From JAQYVL01 sp964578935 (GTDB lineage: Bacteria; Desulfobacterota; Desulfobacteria; Desulfobacterales; SURF-7), in NCBI GenBank assembly GCA_964578935.1, contig CAZOEW010000011.1:1-35103 (forward strand): DNA of 35,103 nt, read 5' to 3'. Position numbers and translations under genes: made by a program. The notes beneath the pieces were generated by a model. The model did not search any database. It saw only the letters and a list, made by a program, of their open reading frames with translations, and had not been told where the DNA came from. Shown piece after piece: positions 32,453 through 35,103 of this stretch (position 1 is its first letter; every line of letters starts with the position of its first letter).

Positions 32453-32908
32453 TCAATCTTTGACACCCTCAAAGTCATCAGGGACAGGGAATCTCTCCTT
32501 GTATCCGATGGCTTCCTTCACCTCGGAAAGCCCATAGAACGCGGGGAATACAATGGCTTTTACCGGGAGTAGAAATGCCGTGCCCAAGAAACCGGAAGCT
32601 TCGATTTTTTGAAAAAGCAGCGTTCGCTCTTTTTCAGACAGTAATGTCATGGCCGTCGCCTTACGCATATAAATTACCGGCCACAAATAGTTCAGGATTC
32701 TTGCCGTGAACTTCATGGCCATTCGAGATACAGCCGGCATCCGGGAAAGCAGGTTGTCTGTCCTCGGCAGCCACTGGTCATTAAGATCCGCTGCGCCAAG
32801 TTCAAAACTGCTCCCGCCTCTGGGGATAATCCCACTGGCCATTGCGGTGAGGATTTGAGCATCTTTTTTGCTGAGGGTTTTGAATTTCATCGTTTTATTT
32901 ATTTTCAC
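32453..32908 (-). CDS. Gluconate 2-dehydrogenase subunit 3-like small protein
   Basis: The 151-residue protein begins 'FKTLSKKDAQILTAMASGIIPRGG', which matches the start of the gluconate 2-dehydrogenase subunit 3 family ('L...ll.alad.iiP'). Those proteins pair with a GMC dehydrogenase. There is no Tat signal, unlike the classical subunit, so it may stay in the cytoplasm or be attached by its hydrophobic middle ('FLGTAFLLPVKAIVFPAFYGL'). It lies 57 bp upstream of the GMC gene on the same strand, which supports a functional pair. The start may be the first ATG at 32908 or the one six codons later. The assignment is moderate. Confidence 0.65.
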   Translation of the reverse strand: MKINKTMKFKTLSKKDAQILTAMASGIIPRGGSSFELGAADLNDQWLPRTDNLLSRMPAVSRMAMKFTARILNYLWPVIYMRKATAMTLLSEKERTLLFQKIEASGFLGTAFLLPVKAIVFPAFYGLSEVKEAIGYKERFPVPDDFEGVKD

Positions 32909-32911
32909 ACT

Positions 32912-33170
32912 GAGATGCCAAGAGAAATAATAATTAAACTTTTGCGAGCTCCGCAGCTTCGCGTGACATCTTGCTTTTTACACAGCCATTAAAAAAATTC
33001 TCTCGCAGAGGCGCTGAGACGCCAAGAAAAATAATAGTTAAACTTTGCGAGCTTCGCGGCTTCGCGTGACATATTGTCTTTTTAGACAGCTATTAAAAAA
33101 ATTCTCTCGCAGAGGCGCTAAGACGCAAAGAAAGAAAAAACTTAATCTTATAATTTTGCGTGATATTTTG
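32912..33170. repeat. 104-bp tandem repeat (two full units and a decayed third)
   Basis: Units are 32912-33015 and 33016-33119, with a degenerate third to about 33170. The 28 bases at 32988-33015 recur exactly at 33092-33119. Each unit contains a 'CGCAGAGGCGCT(G/A)AGACGC' segment and a 'TTCGCGTGACAT' segment. This resembles the widespread 'cgcagaggcgcagagacgc' dispersed repeats seen in many bacterial genomes. It lies between two genes of one operon. Confidence 0.85.
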
Positions 33171-33172
33171 AC

Positions 33173-33661
33173 TTAAGCATATTTAAACAGTTTTCCAAAA
33201 CTTAACCTGAAAGATAGTAAGAATGGCAGCAACTCTCTGTAAGGAAAGTATACCACCGATTCGGATATCACCTGATCCGCTTTGATATCCGTGATGGTCC
33301 CGTAGCAGGTTACATGGGTCTTATAGAGATTCCACGGCCATAAATTTCGTTTTTCGCCCAGATAGTGATAGGTTTTTCCCTGATCATCCTGGAATGTAAA
33401 TTCATACCGGATTTTTCGTTCCGTAAAATAAAGCAGTCGAAGGGTGCCCGTGCAGTCAGCCTTATCCACCAGGCCGCCAACCGTAACGAATCCCTTTGCC
33501 TGGCTCAATGAATATTCCGTTGAGAACGGATTCAGGAAATTGAGCAGGCTTTTGTTTCCCCATGTCAAATTGTAATGAAGGGGATGCTCTCCTTCCGGAC
33601 CGGCATTGCCGACAAACCGATGGGTGCCGGTCATGATTTCGTCCATTTTGAATCCGATCAT
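33173..33661 (-). CDS. Hypothetical protein linked to the GMC oxidoreductase
   Basis: The 162-residue product starts at ATG 33661, with GGGAGG about 7 bases upstream; an upstream in-frame start at 33676 is weaker. No signal peptide is seen. The sequence is beta-rich with aromatic residues: 'THRFVGNAGPEGEHPLHYNLTWG', 'CTGTLRLLYFTERKIRYEFTFQDD', 'TYHYLGEKRNLWPWNLYKTHVTCYGTI'. This looks like a lipocalin- or barrel-like fold that could hold a lipid, but I do not recognise the family. It is the first gene of a minus-strand set with the small subunit-like gene and the GMC gene, though the 104-bp repeat lies between it and them. Confidence 0.7.
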   Translation of the reverse strand: MIGFKMDEIMTGTHRFVGNAGPEGEHPLHYNLTWGNKSLLNFLNPFSTEYSLSQAKGFVTVGGLVDKADCTGTLRLLYFTERKIRYEFTFQDDQGKTYHYLGEKRNLWPWNLYKTHVTCYGTITDIKADQVISESVVYFPYRELLPFLLSFRLSFGKLFKYA

Positions 33662-34282
33662 TAAACAACCTCCCACGGTTTTTTGTTGAGAGAACAGATT
33701 TCAAAATCGATTCTGATCGATATGGATTTTTTTGGCGTCACCTGCTGTATAAAATCTCAAATGATTCGGTTTGTCAAAATATCATTTTTGAGACAGCTTT
33801 TGGTACCACGGGGCATCGTAAGCCATACGGTCGTACCTCGGCAATCTTAACAATTTGGAATTTTTGAATTTACTTGATTTTTAGGTTGTTGTCGCATATT
33901 GGATAACGATACCGGATGGATAACAAGCAAAAGGTCATTTAAGATTTCGTTCATATCGGCTTAAAAGGTGCTTTTTAGGGATCAGAGCGGATTGTTTAAG
34001 TCGATTTTATGGCCGGTTTTAAATTTTTTTGTAGTTATTGTAGTGGGTTGTTATGGTTGACCCGGGATACCCCCCAAGGGCCGACACCCATAATGGTTTT
34101 ATATCTACGATCTTAAAGAAGAAATAGAAAAGGCTCCCAACAGATAGCTGGAGCGGGCAGCAAGGGATGTGCGGTTTTTGGTGCAGCCGTTTTTCGAGTT
34201 GCATGTGCCTTTAGCCAGGGCATCCTTTCTCCTGCGGTCTGTTCAGCCTTGAGTTGCCGAGTGAAGGGAAGAGGCAGGTGAG
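33662..34282 (+). other. 620-bp region without a recognised gene
   Basis: The stretch is AT-rich to about 34020, then holds a GC-rich block (GACCCGGGATACCCCCC...) at about 34056-34090, and a fairly open frame at about 34110-34255 broken by stops. It lies beside a truncated REP-associated transposase and may be decayed mobile or REP-like DNA. The promoter of the 33661 gene must also lie here. Confidence 0.4.
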
Positions 34283-34813
34283 ATGTTGAAAAGTGCTCTC
34301 AGCACCATAGAAAAGATCTATAGACAAAGAACTATCGCTTCGTGCGTATCGGTTGCAGTGATCGTTTTGATGACTGATTACTTTACCGGGAAATTGATAC
34401 GATTCCCCATAATTTATGCGCTTCCAGTCGGGATGGCGGCATGGCGGGAAAAAAAGGTTATGGCATATACAATAGCCATATTGCTGCCTCTTGCGAGGCT
34501 CTGGTTTCAGTTTTCATGGCAGGAAACACAACCGCTCTTTGTTTCTGTGATCAATGCCTCGGTAAGAGCATCAGCCTTAATGCTCTATGCATATTTGATT
34601 ATTCGCATCGCGTTGCAAACAAGTGCATTGGAGAAGCGGGTTGGAACATTGGAAGGCATTTTGCCCATATGCGCCTCGTGCAAACGAATTCGAAATGAAA
34701 AAGGCGAGTATGAGCAGATAGAAAAGTATATCATGGCGCGCACGGAAGCATCATTTAGTCATGGCATCTGTCAGGAGTGTGCAAAAAAACTTTATCCTGA
34801 TTATAAGATATAA
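34283..34813 (+). CDS. Membrane protein with C-terminal CxxC...SHGICxxC motif
   Basis: The 176-residue product has several membrane segments: about residues 18-33, 38-52, 58-75 and 84-108. After a short linker comes a soluble C-terminal module: 'LPICASCKRIRNEKGEYEQIEKYIMARTEASFSHGICQECAKKLYP'. That block is common at the end of PAS or receiver proteins in Desulfobacterota and probably binds a metal through its two CxxC pairs. The N-terminus resembles small sensor membrane domains. AGGTGAG and GAGG lie just upstream of the ATG. No kinase or output domain is fused, so its signalling role is inferred only. Confidence 0.75.
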   Translation: MLKSALSTIEKIYRQRTIASCVSVAVIVLMTDYFTGKLIRFPIIYALPVGMAAWREKKVMAYTIAILLPLARLWFQFSWQETQPLFVSVINASVRASALMLYAYLIIRIALQTSALEKRVGTLEGILPICASCKRIRNEKGEYEQIEKYIMARTEASFSHGICQECAKKLYPDYKI

Positions 34814-34854
34814 TATAGTTAACCTTTAGCAGTTCGTATGACAACGATAAATAC

Positions 34855-35088
34855 ATGTCACGACCATTACGAATAGAATATCCGAATGCCTGGCATCATG
34901 TTATGAACAGAGCGAGGCGGGGGCAAACGCTTTTCAGAGACGAGGATGACTATGGCTGTTTTCTTGATTTGCTGATAGAGACAGCGGATATGGTGGAGAA
35001 GCTTGACAACTGTGAGTCTGTTTTTGTTTTTTTGGGGGTACCAAAAAGAAAAGGAGTTAAATATGGCCGGCCAGATAAAGCAACCTAA
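34855..35088 (+). pseudogene. Truncated REP-associated tyrosine transposase (RAYT)
   Basis: The first 46 or so residues match the start of IS200-like REP-associated transposases: 'MSRPLRIEYPNAWHHVMNRARRGQTLFRDEDDYGCFLDLL', with the HVMNR strand. After 'ETAD' the sequence departs into an unrelated 30-residue tail. The catalytic HuH motif and tyrosine of the full protein (normally 200+ residues) are missing, so it cannot be active. A deletion or join near 34990 is likely, and the downstream gene start overlaps this tail. No ribosome site is seen before the ATG. Confidence 0.7.
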
Positions 35089-35103
35089 ACCAATTCAGAT
35101 CAA
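35063..35103 (+). CDS. Start of a further gene (3' end outside window)
   Basis: An ATG at 35063 follows AAGGAG with 6 bases of spacing. Thirteen codons are visible ('MAGQIKQPKPIQI') before the window ends. The good ribosome site suggests a real gene, whose promoter may lie in the sequence joined to the RAYT fragment. Function cannot be told. Confidence 0.5.
   Translation, partial: MAGQIKQPKPIQI

Noticed and set aside
31367..32572. A 401-codon open frame on the plus strand opposite the GMC gene
   Set aside because: It lies antisense to a clear flavoenzyme gene, has no ribosome site, and its product is rich in His, Cys, Arg and Phe as expected for an antisense shadow.
32912..33170. CRISPR array
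   Set aside because: The repeat is a direct 104-bp tandem without alternating repeats and unique spacers, and no cas genes are present.

Overview
The window reads as chromosomal DNA of a Desulfobacterota bacterium (a sulfate-reducer or syntroph relative of Desulfobacterales). This is inferred from the mix of genes: RNase J, the archaeal-type aldolase of aromatic biosynthesis (ADH synthase), FolE2, a three-domain PheA, a radical-type 4-hydroxybutyryl-CoA dehydratase, tandem TetR regulators and an Mla lipid-transport operon. Base composition is moderate and start codons include several TTG/GTG. No rRNA, tRNA or CRISPR array is visible.

Layout. 1-5720: a plus-strand run made of the tail of a degenerate GGDEF protein, mlaD, mlaC, mlaA (phospholipid transport at the outer membrane), cinA, a metal-dependent amidohydrolase and coaE. 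5721-8580: a 340-bp gap, a B12-binding radical SAM enzyme, and a convergent prepilin peptidase. 8593-16573: a housekeeping block on the plus strand: a leader region with a possible 20-codon ORF, lon, tsaB (overlapping lon), psd, a terminator-like hairpin, an isopropylmalate/isocitrate dehydrogenase, greA, rpoZ, a TtcA-like tRNA thiolase and folE2. 16551-20880: dacB (minus, its end overlapping folE2), a TetR regulator, rnj (minus) and a conserved-looking hypothetical (minus). 21092-23590: ADH synthase, chorismate mutase-prephenate dehydratase and a lone receiver domain, preceded by a strong hairpin. 23758-25860: a methylguanine methyltransferase (minus) and a divergent DRE-TIM metallolyase.

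26229-30733 is the most interesting metabolic region: a 53-codon small gene, then (minus strand) a crotonase-family protein and a 4-hydroxybutyryl-CoA dehydratase homologue as a two-gene operon, divergent from a protein with two fused TetR repressor domains. A 15-bp inverted repeat sits just upstream of the dehydratase start. The natural reading is a CoA-ester pathway controlled by the divergent double repressor. The dehydratase carries an apparent one-residue shortening between two presumed cluster ligands, and the crotonase has Asp where the family has a catalytic Glu.

30884-33661 (minus strand) holds a three-gene set: an unknown 162-residue protein, a small gluconate-2-dehydrogenase-subunit-3-like protein and a GMC flavin oxidoreductase. 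A 104-bp tandem repeat lies inside this set. 33662-35103 looks like accessory or decaying DNA: a 620-bp gap, a membrane protein with a C-terminal cysteine motif, a truncated REP-associated tyrosine transposase and the first codons of another gene.

No clearly new defence or mobile system is visible. The best leads are the dehydratase/crotonase/double-TetR locus, the GMC locus with its repeat, the small genes at 26229 and 8801, and several structured leaders (rpoZ-ttcA gap, leuB leader, ADH synthase leader).
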